DNA of 64,000 nt, from positions 18,399,286 to 18,463,285 of the forward strand of contig CM036762.1 of the NCBI GenBank assembly GCA_020796225.1, given 5' to 3'. Source of the DNA: Arion vulgaris (lineage: Eukaryota > Mollusca > Gastropoda > Stylommatophora > Arionidae). The position numbers and the translations under genes are program-made. Positions 10,541 to 23,000 of this stretch are shown one piece after another (within the stretch, counting starts at the first letter, position 1; each line of letters starts with the position of its first letter). Under the pieces are notes generated by a model that was not told where the DNA came from, searched no databases, and saw nothing but the letters and a program-made list of their open reading frames with translations.

Positions 10541-11344
10541 TCAACTATTTAAACTCATCATATACATTAATAATCACACAATTATTGCGCGTACGACTGT
10601 TATGAGACTGTGCGGTTTTGAAATATCCGGAAATAAATCGATGCAATTTTTAGTCTTGAAATTTGACCACTTCTTGTGTTTCATGGATCGTGTTGAGCAT
10701 GTCATTGTTAACGCCTGTAAAGGTATTGCGGATGCTAAAATCGAGCAACGGCTGTTTGTCATCCCATACCAGGCGCTGGTCTCAAACATCGAATATGCAG
10801 TGGTCATCGTCAATGTTAATAAGACGTAAATTGAACTACTGAAGAGAATGCAGAATGAAGCTATACGTATTATTTTGGGTTGCACTGTATACACCCGCGT
10901 GACAGTATTTTCCTGATTTCCTAAACCATGGAGTAGAAAATCAAAATAGCTAGAGTGCGTGTGTATCTCATAATAAGTGCTAACAAAGAATCATTCAATA
11001 CCCGAGGTGCTCATTAGCAAAAGTGAAAGTGGGTTAAAGCTGGCAAATCGTGTTTACTTTACGCAGACACTGTTCAGTTAGTATACAGACTTACGAATAT
11101 TGACCCGGAAATGTATACTGCTGGCATCAATATTCGGAAACACCTTGACAATATTTATCAAATCTGACATAGGTCGAAGAATGAATTCGTGGCGGTGAAT
11201 CAAGGCCATCATTAATAAAAACCCTGTAATAAGTGTGATGTAGTGATCTACACGGATGGATCGGTAGTACACAACTACAAGTCTAATTGAGCCTTCTCTG
11301 CAAGCTCATACTGCAGAAAGCTTACAAAATATATTACTGTATTT

Positions 11345-11688
11345 TGTGCCACAAACCCACGCTTTTTTTTATTGAGGTTAATGTCTGGATATCAGCTTAA
11401 CTGTCTTTAACATGAGAACGCATGAAATAGATAGCGTCGCCATGGCCTTTGTGATTTACTTTTAATACATATTTGAATGTTTCCATTTAGAACTAGTTTT
11501 GATATTTGACCAGGTGTAGATGTATGTGCAGTGATAGTACACTAATATTTTCATTATTATGTGAACAGTAAAGAGAAAGTATCGACAATATTCTGTAGAT
11601 TATTTGAAATTCCGTTTTTTGTGTCTTCGGTCTTAAACGAAAAATTATCAAATTGTTTGCTTTACCATCAAGAGTTTTCTAAAGAAGC
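11345..11688. repeat. Segment shared with 44358-44690
   Basis: Non-coding. It is nearly the same as 44390-44690 (tagatagcgtcgc, ggcctttgtgatttac, gatttgaccaggtgtagatg, gtatcgacaatattctg). It shows that cassettes 1 and 5 share DNA well beyond the receptors. Confidence 0.7.
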
Positions 11689-12346
11689 AATAAAACTATT
11701 GTGACTTCCCGATCATTTTACCAAGAAACACTCAGATAAAGTTAGCAAAGGTTGAGGAATCAATGTGAATATCCTGAGAAACTATGGGGCCAGTGAAGAT
11801 TGCTGACATAATCTGACAACTGTAGAGGGTTTACCTGCCAGGTTATCAACGATGGAAGACTGCCAGAGGAGTTCCAGGTCACTACTGGTGTTAGACAGGG
11901 ATGCCTGCTGTCACCCCTCCTCTTCTTGGTGCTATTGGATTTGGTTACACGCACAGCATATGACAGGTCCGAAAGGCATTCAGTGTACATTATGTCAAAA
12001 TTAGAAGACCTGGACTATGCAAATAATCTTGCCTTGTTCTCGCACAGACTACAAGACATGCAGGGAAAAGTGGATGCTTAAAAAACGACATAACTGGTCG
12101 GTCTTAAAATCAGTCAAGAGAAGACAAAAATACTGAGAAGCAACAACATACAGCAAGACCCAATATTGATTGAGGGAAGGGTATAGAAGATGTTGGTGAA
12201 TTTGTCTACACTGGAAAATCAGCCAAACAGGACAGATGAGGACATTAATGCTCCACGAGGAGCGGAGAGGAATAAGTAAGTAAGTAATAAAACTATCATG
12301 GCTTCCCAATCATTTTACCAAGAAACACTCAGATAAAGTTAGCAAG
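11689..12346 (+). mobile_element. Short LINE insertion flanked by 61-bp direct repeats
   Basis: The core at 11750-12285 is a reverse transcriptase piece: TTGVRQGCLLSPLLF (motif B) at about 11885-11930, LEDLDYANNLALFSH (active-site box, DD changed to NN) at 12003-12045, and GLKISQEKTKIL at 12090-12135. Stops and a frameshift are present. It ends in a taagtaagtaag tail. The flanks 11689-11749 and 12286-12346 are direct repeats of about 61 bp with a few mismatches. The matching region of cassette 5 (about 44660-44720) has this sequence once, without the insert. Confidence 0.8.
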
Positions 12347-12869
12347 ATATTTTACTTCCAGGATTACAAACAAAGGTACTTGTCTACAATTTCACCGCAG
12401 GAAAAGGGAAACCTCGCTGACCTAAGTTAGTGACGTCAGTCCGCCATCAGTGTTTGCGGACGTGAAGGAGAACCGGGTTCAAAGGTCACGGATGTGGTGT
12501 TTATTTTGTATTTTGTATGTAAATAAGCAGTGTTTTAATTGAATTGGGAGCCCTGAAAAGGACTGTATGTGGAATGTGGAGGTGGAAGGAGGCAGGATGG
12601 GACTAGAGTGTTACTGTGGGGCAGAAATTATGGTATCAGCAATAATAGTACAAAGGGGGTCTAAATTTCTGAATTATTGTTTGTTTGTAGATTAAAGCCT
12701 TTTAGCCGAGGCACGCCCTTTCAACCTAAGGCGAACCTTTATTGGTTATATCAGAGCGTGTAGGCCAACAAACATGAAAAATAAGAATTGACTCCTTTCG
12801 GAGAATCCAAGAATATTAACGGATTTTACGTCAATAACATAAATAATGGGAACCCTCTGCGCTATATTT

Positions 12870-15800
12870 AATAATAGCCGTCCATCGCAAGCGATGATGA
12901 CAACAATCTCAGACGTGTACTGTTGCACCTCTCTGGTGTGTGCGGAGGTGACTGTAGAGTCCAATCCTAGAACAGAATCCCCGACCACAGGTGGGGCATA
13001 CATGATCAAGGTTAGACATGTGCGTGTTGTGTGCTCTGTCTTTCGCGCTGCTCGTTTTCTCTGTGACTCAACAATACGATGATTACTCGGGGCTATTCGG
13101 GTCCTCTTTGTTGTTACAGCGCACATTTGGCGATCTTGCAAGGATTCCCAGCACGTATTGTCTATAACGAAGCATTTCATAGACACTAAGAGTGTCTTTA
13201 AAGCGTGTTTTCTGTCCACCAGCTAAACGTCTCCCCCTTTTTCGTTCGCCATCATCAACTGTTTTGGGATGCGTTTATCAGGCATTCGAGCAACGTGACC
13301 GACCCATCTCAGTTGGGCCTTCTGCAACAGGGTGTTGACGCTTGGGATCTTTGCTCTTGTGGGGGGACTTCTGCCGTCTGGAATTTTGTCCTGCCAGTTT
13401 ATTTTTAGTATTCTGCGTAGACAGCGTGTGTGGAAATGGTTTAATTTTCTTCCGTGTCTGCTATACACTGTCCATGTCTCCTGCCAAACAGCAGCGTGGT
13501 TAGCACTATGGCCTGGTAAACTTTCAGCTTTGGGACTATGCTTATCCCCTTCCGTTCCCACACAGTGACACGTAACCTTCCAAACGCAGCACTGGCTTTG
13601 GATATCCTATTGTGGACCTCAGAATCTATGTTTGCCGATCTGGATGGGAGGCTGCCAAGATAAGCAAAGTGTCCGTTGACTGGAGACGCTGGTGTTTAAT
13701 GTTGATGACGGGATCGTAATACTGTTCTCTAGGGCGGCGGGAACATGCCCTCTGTTTTTGGTGTTAATAGTGAGGCCAAACCTATCACAGGCCATTGAGA
13801 ACTTGTCCATGTAAGTCTGCATTTCTTCCTCAGAGTTGGTAGCGAGGTCATCAGCAAACAACAGGTTTGAGATAGTTGATTCTTTTTACCTTGGTGGAGG
13901 ATTTTAACCTCCGAAGATTGAATAGGTTACCGTCTGTCCTGTATCTAATCTTTACCCCATGTTCGTCGCCTTCCCAAAGACATCCGTGAGCATGGGAGCA
14001 AACATCATGCTGAAGAGTGTTGGGGCCAGTACACAGCCCTGTTTGACGCTGTTGGTGACATGGAAGGATTCCGACAGCTCCCTTTCGTCAAGTACACGTG
14101 CCATCATGCCCTCGTGAAACTGTTGAACGATCTTGATGAATTTCCTGGGCATCCACATTTTCCATGATCTTCCATAGACCTCCCTGTTAACCGTGTCGAA
14201 AGCCTTTGTCAGATCGACAAAGACCATATAGAGGTTGAGTGCTGCTCTTGGCATTTCTCCTGTAATGAGAGCAGCAAATATCATGTCTGCTGTTCCACGA
14301 CCTGCTCTGAAGCCACATTGGGTCTCAGGAGTAAGTCCTGTTCCAGGTGATCGATTAATCGATTGAGGAGGACTCTGGCAGTATTTTGCCAGCGATTGAC
14401 AGGAGGGAAACCCTGTGGTTATCGCAGGCCTGTTTGTTTTTTCCGCTTGTACAGGTGGACAATAGTGGCATCCTTTAATTCCTGTGGCACACGTTCGTTG
14501 CACCAAATGGATGTAAATAACTCTGTCACTTTTAGCATCAACGTGGCCTCCTTCTTTAGACTTCGTTGGTATTAGTCCGCACCCGGTGCCTTCCGCTAGA
14601 GATCTGGCTTGTTGCCTTTTGACCTCTGCTAAGGTAGGTGAATATCAAGCTGGCATTGATTGGGACCTGGGGCATGCGCTCTATGGCTTCAAACATATAG
14701 TGGATGGATGGTTGAGGACAGAACGGAAGTGTTCTGCCCAGCGATTTAGTATCTGAGGCTTGTCAATTAGTAGCCTTGCTCCATCTGCATCGAGTATGGG
14801 AGTGGGTGAGATTGTTGAGGTCCGTAAACAGTTTTTAGGGCATCGTAGAAGCGTTTGAAATCATGTCTGTCTGCATATATCTGATTTCATCAGATTTTTG
14901 TTTAGCCATGCGTCTTGTAATTTCCTGATTCTCTTGAGCCCTTCTACGAGCATCTAGGAAAGCTGTTTTTTGGATGATGATGATGGGTCATTTTGATAGG
15001 CTCTGTATGTCACATGTTTCGTGAGAAGAATAGACTTGATTTCTTCGTCATTTTCGTCAAACCAGTCGTGGCTCTTGCGTACAGCGTGTCCTATGAGCTC
15101 AGAGGTAGATAGGTACACGGTGTCTCTGAGGGCAGTCCAGTCATCGTCCACGCTGGTTTTGCCAATTGGAGGTCCTTCAATTTGTCGTCCAGGTCTCTTA
15201 TTAAACTTTCGGTGACAGCGGAGCTTTTCAATTGGAGACTGCCAGCTTTTTTGTTGGTTTGCGACCCTGGTGACGTTTTCTAGGCTTGATGCGGAGGTTG
15301 AGTTTTGACACGATCAATCTATGATCGGTCCAACATTCTGCTCCGCACATAGCCTTTGTGACTTGACGTCACGTCTGCATTTTTCCTTACGATGACGTAG
15401 TCAATGAGGTGACATTGTTTGGAACGGGATGCATCCATGACGTTTTGTTTCGGGTTGGTAAACGAACAAGGAGTTTGTAATTGTTAGGTCGTGGGCAGCA
15501 CATAGTCTGAGTAATAGAAGCCATTACTATTGCACTTGCCACGCCGTGTACTCCTAGTACTCCATCCCAGACCTGATGGTCTGTCCCTACTCTGGCATTG
15601 AAGTCCCCGAGTATGATGAGCTTCTCAAACCTTGGGACCACTGAGATGGCTGAGTCAAGGTCTTCGTAGAAACCATCCTTGATTTCACTTGGATTTGTCA
15701 TTGTCGGGGCGTAGACGCTGAGTAAAGTGGCACTCTTTTTTCTCCTAGTGAGATCTGAAGAGTCATCACTCTGTCACTGACACCTTTGGGAGTCTGGTGA

Positions 15801-16420
15801 GGCGCACCAAATGAGATTTGACAGCAAACCTACCCAGATTCCTGACGTTCTGTATGGCTCTCCACTCCAAAAGAAAGTGTAACCTCCGCCCACCTCTGAC
15901 AGCTGACCTCGTCAGGAGTCTGGTCTCACTCAGGCAGCCATGTCGATATCGTAGCGTGCCAGTTCTCAGCCACGAGTGCAGTCCGTCTCTCAGGTCTTTC
16001 AGCTTTGTTGTTATCTAATAGTGTTCGCAAAGTTCCACGCGCCTATGGTGAGAGCTTTGCGTGTTCTTCATGTGTGTGATTGTGTTGGATGTAGTTGTTC
16101 GAAACTGTAGCTTGCGCTGTATTTGGATTATAGTGAGGAAAAGTTGCGCTATTCGTCAACCTCACTCTCTCGTCCAGGACTATCTGTATCCAGGGCAAGA
16201 CAAGTCAAGACGACTGGAGATAGTGCCAGATGCAGTGGATGACCAGGGCTTTATAAAGTGCCTCCCGTGCCTATGCGGTCCACACGCTCTGCTGTGATCC
16301 GCCTTTCTAACCGCTGAGCCAACTAGTGGCCTCATCCGCGAAGTCAGCCGGATCCAGTCTTTGCATGCTGACAGGCAGACAGTGCCCCAGATTACCGATG
16401 CTGCTAGACCCATCGGTTTC
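12870..16420 (-). mobile_element. LINE-Y: long non-LTR retrotransposon copy, decayed
   Basis: On the minus strand from right to left: a 5' leader (16422-16180). The endonuclease start is near 16060-16020 (RKALTIGAWNF), with KLIILGDFNARVGTD at about 15635-15590. The RT has QCGFRAGRGTADMIFA (14320-14270), MVFVDLTKAFDTVNRE (14230-14180), SVKQGCVLAPTLFSMMF (14050-14000) and MFADDLATNSEEEM (13861-13820, catalytic FADD). The C-terminal [16 protein letters not shown] and [13 protein letters not shown] lie at 13420-13270. Several frameshifts break it into pieces. No RNase H is seen. It occupies most of the 25-bp-TIR element. Confidence 0.85.
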
Positions 16421-16422
16421 AC

Positions 16423-17054
16423 CTGGTTTGACCACCGAATAGGCGATGTAACCGTTGTAGTCGCTGTGCATGTTACAGCTAAACTACAGGCAAGAGTTGT
16501 GTGTTGTAGTAACGTTACAACTATTGTTCCCGGGCCCCCCTGCTGTGTGTAAGTTTACATTTCCAGAAGCGGCGCGATGGCGGTAGGATAGACCTGTCAT
16601 GGCATGTGTGTCTGTCCGAAAAATTACTGGACAATTCTCTTGTCCCAAGGTGTGCTGGTTTTGTTCATCAGCACATAACAGGAACCTTTGCAGACAACAC
16701 ACTGACGCTTTTAACAGGTTCCGTACGTGACCTTGACCTTCCTTGACCTTCCTGGTGATGCGTGAAGTGTTTCTTTTGTTGGGTGGAATCGCGTGGTAGT
16801 TTTCAGCGCTTGGCGTTAATTGAAAATTTTTATCGATAACTGGTGTCGACTAGAAACACGATCTTATTTTCTATTTACACTGTAGTAGAATATAATTGAT
16901 GATGATAGTAACACAATTACACCTTGAGTTCTTTCACTGCTTATACACAACTGAAAAATGATATAAATATATATGTACTCCGTTTAGAATTTACACAGGC
17001 GCTATATTTAGAACAATGCTCGCAAACAGTCTATATTTAGAATGACCCAGTTTT
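16423..17054. other. Right part of the 4.7-kb TIR element, no gene
   Basis: Non-coding apart from unsupported short frames. It contains two copies of gctatatttagaa / gtctatatttagaa near 16995 and 17030 and a short gaccttgaccttccttgacc repeat at 16729-16750. Nothing recognisable. Confidence 0.4.
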
Positions 17055-17224
17055 TGCGGTGAAATTGTAGACAAGTACCCAAACAAAAGTTTAAAAGCAG
17101 GGAAAAACGAGATTATCATGTTTAAGAAAGTATCTAATCACAAAAATAATGATTTAATTATATCTTACAAAATTGTACTCATAATTGTGAAATGTTGTAA
17201 ACCTCACAATATTGGAATACATGT

Positions 17225-17560
17225 AATTGTAACATCTGTACAGCAGGACCTGACAAAGCGGAGACAATCATCAATGCCTTTGAATGTAAATGCTACAGAA
17301 GAGTATTTAGAATATCATGGACAGAGAAAATAACAAATGCTTTGTTAGCAAAAGTTGATATTAAAGAAAGTTGGCTATTAAAGAGCATAACATCAAGGAA
17401 ATGTTAATTTTTGATACATCACACGACATGAATGCCTAGAGAATAAAATTTTTGGGAGGGAATAGTGCCTGGAGAAGAATGAGAGAAGACATAGAAGACG
17501 ATGGAAGATGTCATTGACGATCTGAAAAGGACTGTTGACGCGGTCAACTTGCACAGAACA
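17225..17560 (+). mobile_element. LINE-Z: C-terminal fragment of a non-LTR retrotransposon
   Basis: Translates, with one or two frame changes, as INAFECKCYRRVFRISWTEK, then KESWLLK, then an interrupted stretch ending near MEDVIDDLKRTVDAVN. This order (cysteine-containing CYRR, ISWTEKITN, a broken GH region, and a final acidic DDI/DDL) is the usual end of a non-LTR reverse transcriptase protein. Positions 17355-17450 match 54388-54490 base by base. This identifies the source of the 45-bp satellite. Confidence 0.75.
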
Positions 17561-17579
17561 AGAGGGTTTTTCAGGACTG

Positions 17580-17864
17580 TTAGCGTACCTTTGTTGCTTA
17601 CAAGCCCCGTGACAGCACCAGCAATGTCTCAGACTTCACCAAACACCGACACGATTCCCACCCCATCACAAAGACCCGGATTCGTCCCGTTTCCATAGTC
17701 CTGCTTTTCTGATAGTACATCTACACGAAAATTTCACAAAAAATTGGTTTTCTGTGCAGCTACCAAATCTTACCTTAAAACCCAAATAATATTGCAGAAA
17801 AATTGCAGAACATTTTTTTCTTTCTCTAATCATGTTTTGGGGCTATTATCGTCATGATGAGAAG
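17580..17864. repeat. Downstream flank of receptor pseudogene 2
   Basis: Related to 45360-45420 and 58800-58870 (gacagcaccagcaatgtctc, acgattccca). Part of the cassette repeat. The apparent reading frame spanning 17501-17698 mixes LINE-Z and flank and is not supported as a gene. Confidence 0.55.
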
Positions 17865-18190
17865 AGATTTCTAGAACGGGATTTTCTGGGGCTTCAAAAT
17901 ATGTTTTTCCTCACCTATGTTATTTCTAAGTTCCATTTTTTGGGGACGGCCTTTTACTTTGTATCCACTGTATTGCAATAGCATTGCTTTTTGGGGCCCA
18001 ATTGTCTATTGGTAATGTGGCCGAACCATTTTATTTGGTTATTTCTTCATGAAATTCATTACTGATGTTGTACCCACTTGTTGCATGATATTTTTCATTT
18101 CTAAATCTGACTTTTCATGGCAATGCTAGCATTAGGGTAGATACTTCATCTCTGCCGTGATTAGTTATTACAGATCTTCTTATAAGTAGA
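17865..18190 (-). mobile_element. LINE-W fragment in cassette 2
   Basis: Matches 520-840 and 3400-3605 (gatttctagaacggg, ggccttttactttgtatcca, tactgatgttgtacccact). This copy lacks the 27-bp satellite present at the same place in cassette 1, so it is an unexpanded comparator. Confidence 0.75.
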
Positions 18191-18323
18191 TTCTACTATA
18201 TTTAATTTGCTCTGTTTTCTTATATTTGTATGTTTTCTTGTTTCGTAAACACAATCATGTAAGAATTAGAATATAGCTTTTTTTTGTGAGTAAAAAATGT
18301 CTAGAAGAGATTTCAAGATTTTA

Positions 18324-19372
18324 TCACGGGTATCCAATAATCGGGAAAATTTGCTCTGTAGATAGTATTGACGAGAAATAAATTAATATCGGTATCGAAC
18401 AACCGAGTAAAATGAAACTGTATGCAAAATTCCATAAAAAGATGCTAAGATTTACCAAATAGTCAGTGTCCACGTTTAGTATCGTATTGTATAAAGTAAT
18501 CACCACAATCTGGGCAGACCACAAACTGTTAATGTAATCGCTAGTGCCAATACCACCTTTACCAACTTTCTTCTTTGTGGATAAGTTTATCTTTGACTTC
18601 TGAAAGGCTGTTTCTGACTCGTGCGAGGATGGTACAGAGCGAACATTTGAAGATACTTTTAGATGATCATCCAAACTGTGCAGAAAATTACGATAATAAA
18701 TGATAATTCTGATAACGCCAAGCTTACTGAATATTTCAATATCATTTCACCATGGCTGATTCTTTGAGTGTTCTCATTCGTCAAAAAGTTATAGTTAGTT
18801 TCGTATTGGACGAATGTTGTTGATTTTTGGGGACCATTCACCCACTCCATTCTACCTGTAATGCATAGGGGAAGTGTAATAACGATATGTATAAGGATAG
18901 TGAGTATAGCGATGAGACAGCGATATCTTGTGAACATCTTCTTGACTTTAAACGGAGAAACTACACAGAAACATCTTTCTATTGATATCAGAGTAGTTAT
19001 CCAGCAAGAGCCTATGCATACATGTTTATTATACATCCGAAACTGAAGTAGCTGATTGCTCTTGCCACTGTAGAACTGAAAGGATAAAGCATGTTGATAA
19101 AATAACCAACATTATTAGTTGCACGAAAGAATGTTACTGAAAAATCAGTAACCGAGAGAGCAAAGAGTTCAACACTATACTGTCTTTTGAGACCTAGTCT
19201 CCAGTAGATGACAATATTGAAGAGGTTACCAACACAACCAAATATCGAAATACAAAGTCCAACAAGTGTCGGGACACATCTTGTTTAACTGATTGAAAAC
19301 CGTCCGAGAAATTATTGAACTATTTAAATTTTGGGATATTCGATCTTGAATCAGTTGGTTTAACGTAGTCAT
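18324..19372 (-). pseudogene. Receptor 2: full-length GPCR pseudogene
   Basis: Collinear with receptors 1, 5 and 6 over its whole length, but with several frameshifts. The ATG-Thr-Thr-Leu-Asn-Gln start is at 19372-19355. TM3 to TM5 form one open stretch (19036-18659) with IERCFCVVSPFKVKKMFTRY. ICL3 to the end form another (18674-18324) with KSKINLSTK and CSIPILIY. The TM6 box corresponding to CGLP reads SLWSAQ after a frame slip. It retains TM7 and the C-terminal tail in diverged form. Dead as annotated; sequencing errors cannot be excluded. Confidence 0.88.
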
Positions 19373-20045
19373 TGGTATTATAGGTAAAGGTAATCACGTA
19401 GCATATAATAGCATACGTTTGTAATCTGTTAGACAGGCTCACAGTACTAAACTATAACGTTTAACCGTGATGAGACCACCCTACTTTCACAATACTTTAG
19501 TTGCTCAACACAAAATTTTGAATGATAATGATACATACATTGATAAATCTGTTATATTGAGTTTATAGAAATGTGAACTCAAAAGTTGCACAAGTAAAAC
19601 CTATCAGATGGACAGATTTCAGCGTTTATAAACAGAGGGAAAGATGGTTCAGCGTTTATAAACAGATGGACATTACTGAGATATAATGAAACATAGAACT
19701 GAAACTACAAATTCTGAATAAGTTCTACGCGATTACGCGTTTAAATATAACTTTTCTATTTTATAAAGCTGTTTATTTATCTAGTCTCAGTTAGAATGAT
19801 AACCCATTTTCGTGTAATGCAATTAAAATTAGTTAATGAAATGTTTAATGATAATATCTTTCAAACACTTACTATTTGAAATGTAAATCACATTGTTTTC
19901 AAAAATAGTATTTGTTCATAATTTCACCTTTGGATATAATCTATGATGTTCTTCATTTTCAGTAGTTTTTTGTTTAACGATTCATCAATTGTATAGACAA
20001 ACTAATTGTAATGTTTAATTAATGTAGACAAATTAATTGTAATGT
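19373..20045 (-). repeat. Upstream flank of pseudogene 2
   Basis: Non-coding. It closely matches 23687-24355 and 30621-31200, including a cagcgtttataaaca doublet at 19620-19665. It ends at taattaatgtagacaaattaatt, directly before the RTE-like element. Confidence 0.7.
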
Positions 20046-23000
20046 AGATCCTCCCCATGAGGCCATTACCTTGTAGTGGTGGGGAGGCTTGGGTGCTCCA
20101 ATGATACAGTGAGCTAGGACGGCGGGAACTTATGTTCCCGGAAGGTTACCCCCCGGAAAGGTCACTTGAGAGGGACAGACGAAGCATGGTCTCCTGGTCC
20201 TCCAGGTTGGGGTTGGGCTTGGCCCAACGATCCCATCCCTTTAAAAATTAAAAACATGGAAAAACAACAAACATACAACCTATCTACGGGGATGAAGGCT
20301 ACCAGAGTCATTGACTACATGATAAGTGTGAAAGCCGAAAGGAAGTATTTCATGAGGACGGAAGTCCTGAATGCCAAAACCAAGACCAGAATTGGATGCT
20401 GGAATGTAAGAACAATGTAGAAACCGAAAACTATCACAAATAAAGCAGAAATGAGAAGATATAACTAATATCCTAGGGGTTAGGGAGAGCAGATGGACAG
20501 GAAATGAAGAAGTACCACTGCAACAGGTGAAACAGTCCTTTTTCTGGGCGAGAGATGACCACACCATGAAGGAGTAGCAGTAATCCTAAGAAAGGGCGTG
20601 GAAAAGTGTCTGTTAGAATGGAAACCATCAGCAGCCGCTTGATTAAGATCAGGTAAAGGGAAGATACAAACATCACAATCCTACAATGCTAGCCAACTAA
20701 TGATAGCGAAGATACAAAGAAAGACTCACACAGAAAACCTCAAGCAGAATTAGGGTGTCACCATCCCATGATGTTATCATTGTTATGGAGATCTAAATGC
20801 GAAGGTCGATTAAGATAACACGATAGTTATAGAATTTTGGGGAAATATGGAGTGGTATGATGAACGAAAATGGGGAACGTTTAGAAACTTGCAGCATGAA
20901 AATTCGTTATAGGGGGAACCCTATTTCAACATTTAGATATCCACAAATTAACATGGTATTCCCTAATGGCAGAGATAAAAACCAAAAGACCATATAATGA
21001 TCAATGGACCCTGGAGACGCTCGCTGCTAGATGTTGAATAAAGAGGTGCAGATGTTGGTAGACCACCACCTAGTCACAGCTATGTCAAACTAAACTAAGA
21101 AAAACAGGGCAACAGAAAACTTCCAAAGAGGTTGATGTGATAGACTAAAAGACACGGAAGTAAGGGATAAGTTTATAATGCAGATAAAGAACAGATTCCA
21201 AGCCCTAGAAAGTAATGAAACTACGGATGAAACTGACAACATAGATAAACATGGGACAACATAGCATCTATATATAGCAAGAGCAGTGAAACATGTCTAG
21301 GCTACCGCACAAAGAAAAGAAAAGAATGGATAACACCAACAACATGGAAAATAATAGACAGCCGAAGAATATTAAAAAGAAATTGTTAGAAGCAAAAATC
21401 CGAAAGACTGGGAAAACAAGATACCAAGAACAGTACAAAAGCGCAAGAAAAAAACCCAAAAGGGCTGTAGAGCCGACAAAAGAATGTATGTTGAAGACCT
21501 GGCAGTACAGGCGAAGAAGCGCAAAAGTGTGATCAGGGAACAGTGACAAAATTACAAAGCTAATAAGGGAAACATTACAGAAGATCAAATACTTCAAAAA
21601 GGGTAAGAATGGAATACTATTGACAACGGGAAAAAGGGAAAAAGAAATACGATGGACAGAGCATTTTAAAGAATTGCTAAACAGACCACCTCCAATGGTA
21701 GTAGCAGACATACCAGAACCAAAAGAGGAGTTAGAAATTGGCATTGAAACACCCAGCCAGGATGAGATCATTACAGCAATTAAATCTCTTAAGAATAAAA
21801 AGGCACCAGGGAATGATAACTTAAACGCAGAACTATTCAAATAGACCCAGAACTTGCAGCTAATATATTGCAACCCTTGTTTACTACTATATGGAATGCC
21901 CAAATAATACCTGATGATGGAATAGAGGAGTCATCATCAAGATACCCAAAAGGGCTTTACTTGCCGATTGTAATACTTGGAAAAACACTGCTTTGTCCCA
22001 AGTAAAATTTGCAAAAACATCGTACAAAAGTATTACTGACGCTGTGATAAGAAATGAGAAAGGAACAAGCAGGATTTCGCAGAGACGGGGTGTATAGGCC
22101 AAATATTTGTTAGAAATATACAGAACAATGCACAGAATGGCAAAGCAAACTCTATATCAACTTTGTAGATTTTGAAAAAGGGTTTTGATAGCATACACCG
22201 CGAAAGTCTATGGCGTATCTTAAGATGGTATGGAATCCCACTGTGTTTTATAAATATTATAAAAGCTGCTACAGCAAGTTTGCATGCAGTGTTGAAACTT
22301 CAGAACTAAAGTTTGAAGTCAAAACAGGCGTGCGACAAGGATGTGTTATGTCAGCCCTATTATTCAACACTGTCAAAGATTGGGTGATGCGTAAAACAAC
22401 GGAAGATAAGGCAAAAGGTATGATGGACGTCACATCCACTCTGGAAGACCTAGATTTTGGTAGATGACATCGCACTCCTATTCCATACAATAGAGAATTC
22501 AGGAAAGACCAGCCGCCTTAACCAATATAGTGAGATGGTTGGGCTGAAAATAAATCAGAAGAAAACTGAAGTAATGACTCGGAACATAGCAACCCCAGCA
22601 CCAGTCAAACTAGAAGGTAAAACCTCCGAGATACAAAACCCCTTTTACATACCTTGGGAAATGTTTTTAGCAATGAAGGAGGCGCTGGATCTGGGCATTA
22701 AAAAAAGACTGAGTAAAGCACGCAGTGCATTCATGACCCTTCAGACCGCCTGGGAAAACTGCCCAATACAGCATCAGCCAAGACCAGTATCATAACAGCA
22801 AAGGTCAACTTTGCTGTAATGGATCGGAATGCTGGAGAATGACAGAACAGGATATGTCCAGACTTTCGCCTTTCATACACACTTGTTGCGAAAAAACTTA
22901 CGCGTGTACTGGCCGACTACTATCTCGAATCAAGAGCTTTGCACGATGCCAACAAGAGAATATGGGCACTATCATCCGAAGACGACGCTGGGGATGGATT

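Larger units (their letters stand above)
7540..11340 (+). mobile_element. I-like LINE copy 1 (endonuclease, reverse transcriptase, RNase H), decayed
   Basis: A non-LTR retrotransposon remnant in element order. The APE-type endonuclease start is near 7550 (IRIIYxNCASVN) with a DFN-like stretch near 7895. RT begins at 8887-9069 with APGPDGI. RT motif A region is at 9330-9400 (VVDLEDACNRVPYDYLM). The RT thumb is at 10590-10890 (EAIRIILGCT). An RNase H start is at 11240-11280 (VVIYTDGSV). Frameshifts and stops are scattered. It is interrupted by a hairpin repeat (7985-8130), a 67-bp satellite (9640-10120) and a LINE-Y 3' piece (10157-10540). RNase H after RT places it in the I superfamily; the exact clade is not certain. 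Confidence 0.85.
12375..17079. mobile_element. 4.7-kb element with perfect 25-bp terminal inverted repeats and 8-bp target duplication
   Basis: Positions 12375-12399 and 17055-17079 are exact reverse complements, starting ggtacttgtctacaatttca. Directly outside both ends is caaacaaa (12367-12374 and 17080-17087). The related region in cassette 5 (44710-44765) runs through without the insert. I see no transposase inside; the main content is a LINE-Y on the minus strand. The superfamily is unknown. 8-bp duplications occur in hAT, P and Merlin groups, but the terminal bases are not hAT-like. Positions 12480-12680 are also related to 55790-55980. Confidence 0.8.

Noticed and set aside
16270..16350. 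tRNA gene on the minus strand (gttggctcagcggttaga)
   Set aside because: Only an A-box-like stretch is present; no B box or cloverleaf follows, and it lies in the LINE-Y leader.
21268..21903. 211-codon minus-strand frame rich in F, L and S
   Set aside because: It lies antisense to the A-rich linker of RTE copy A; composition alone explains the long frame.
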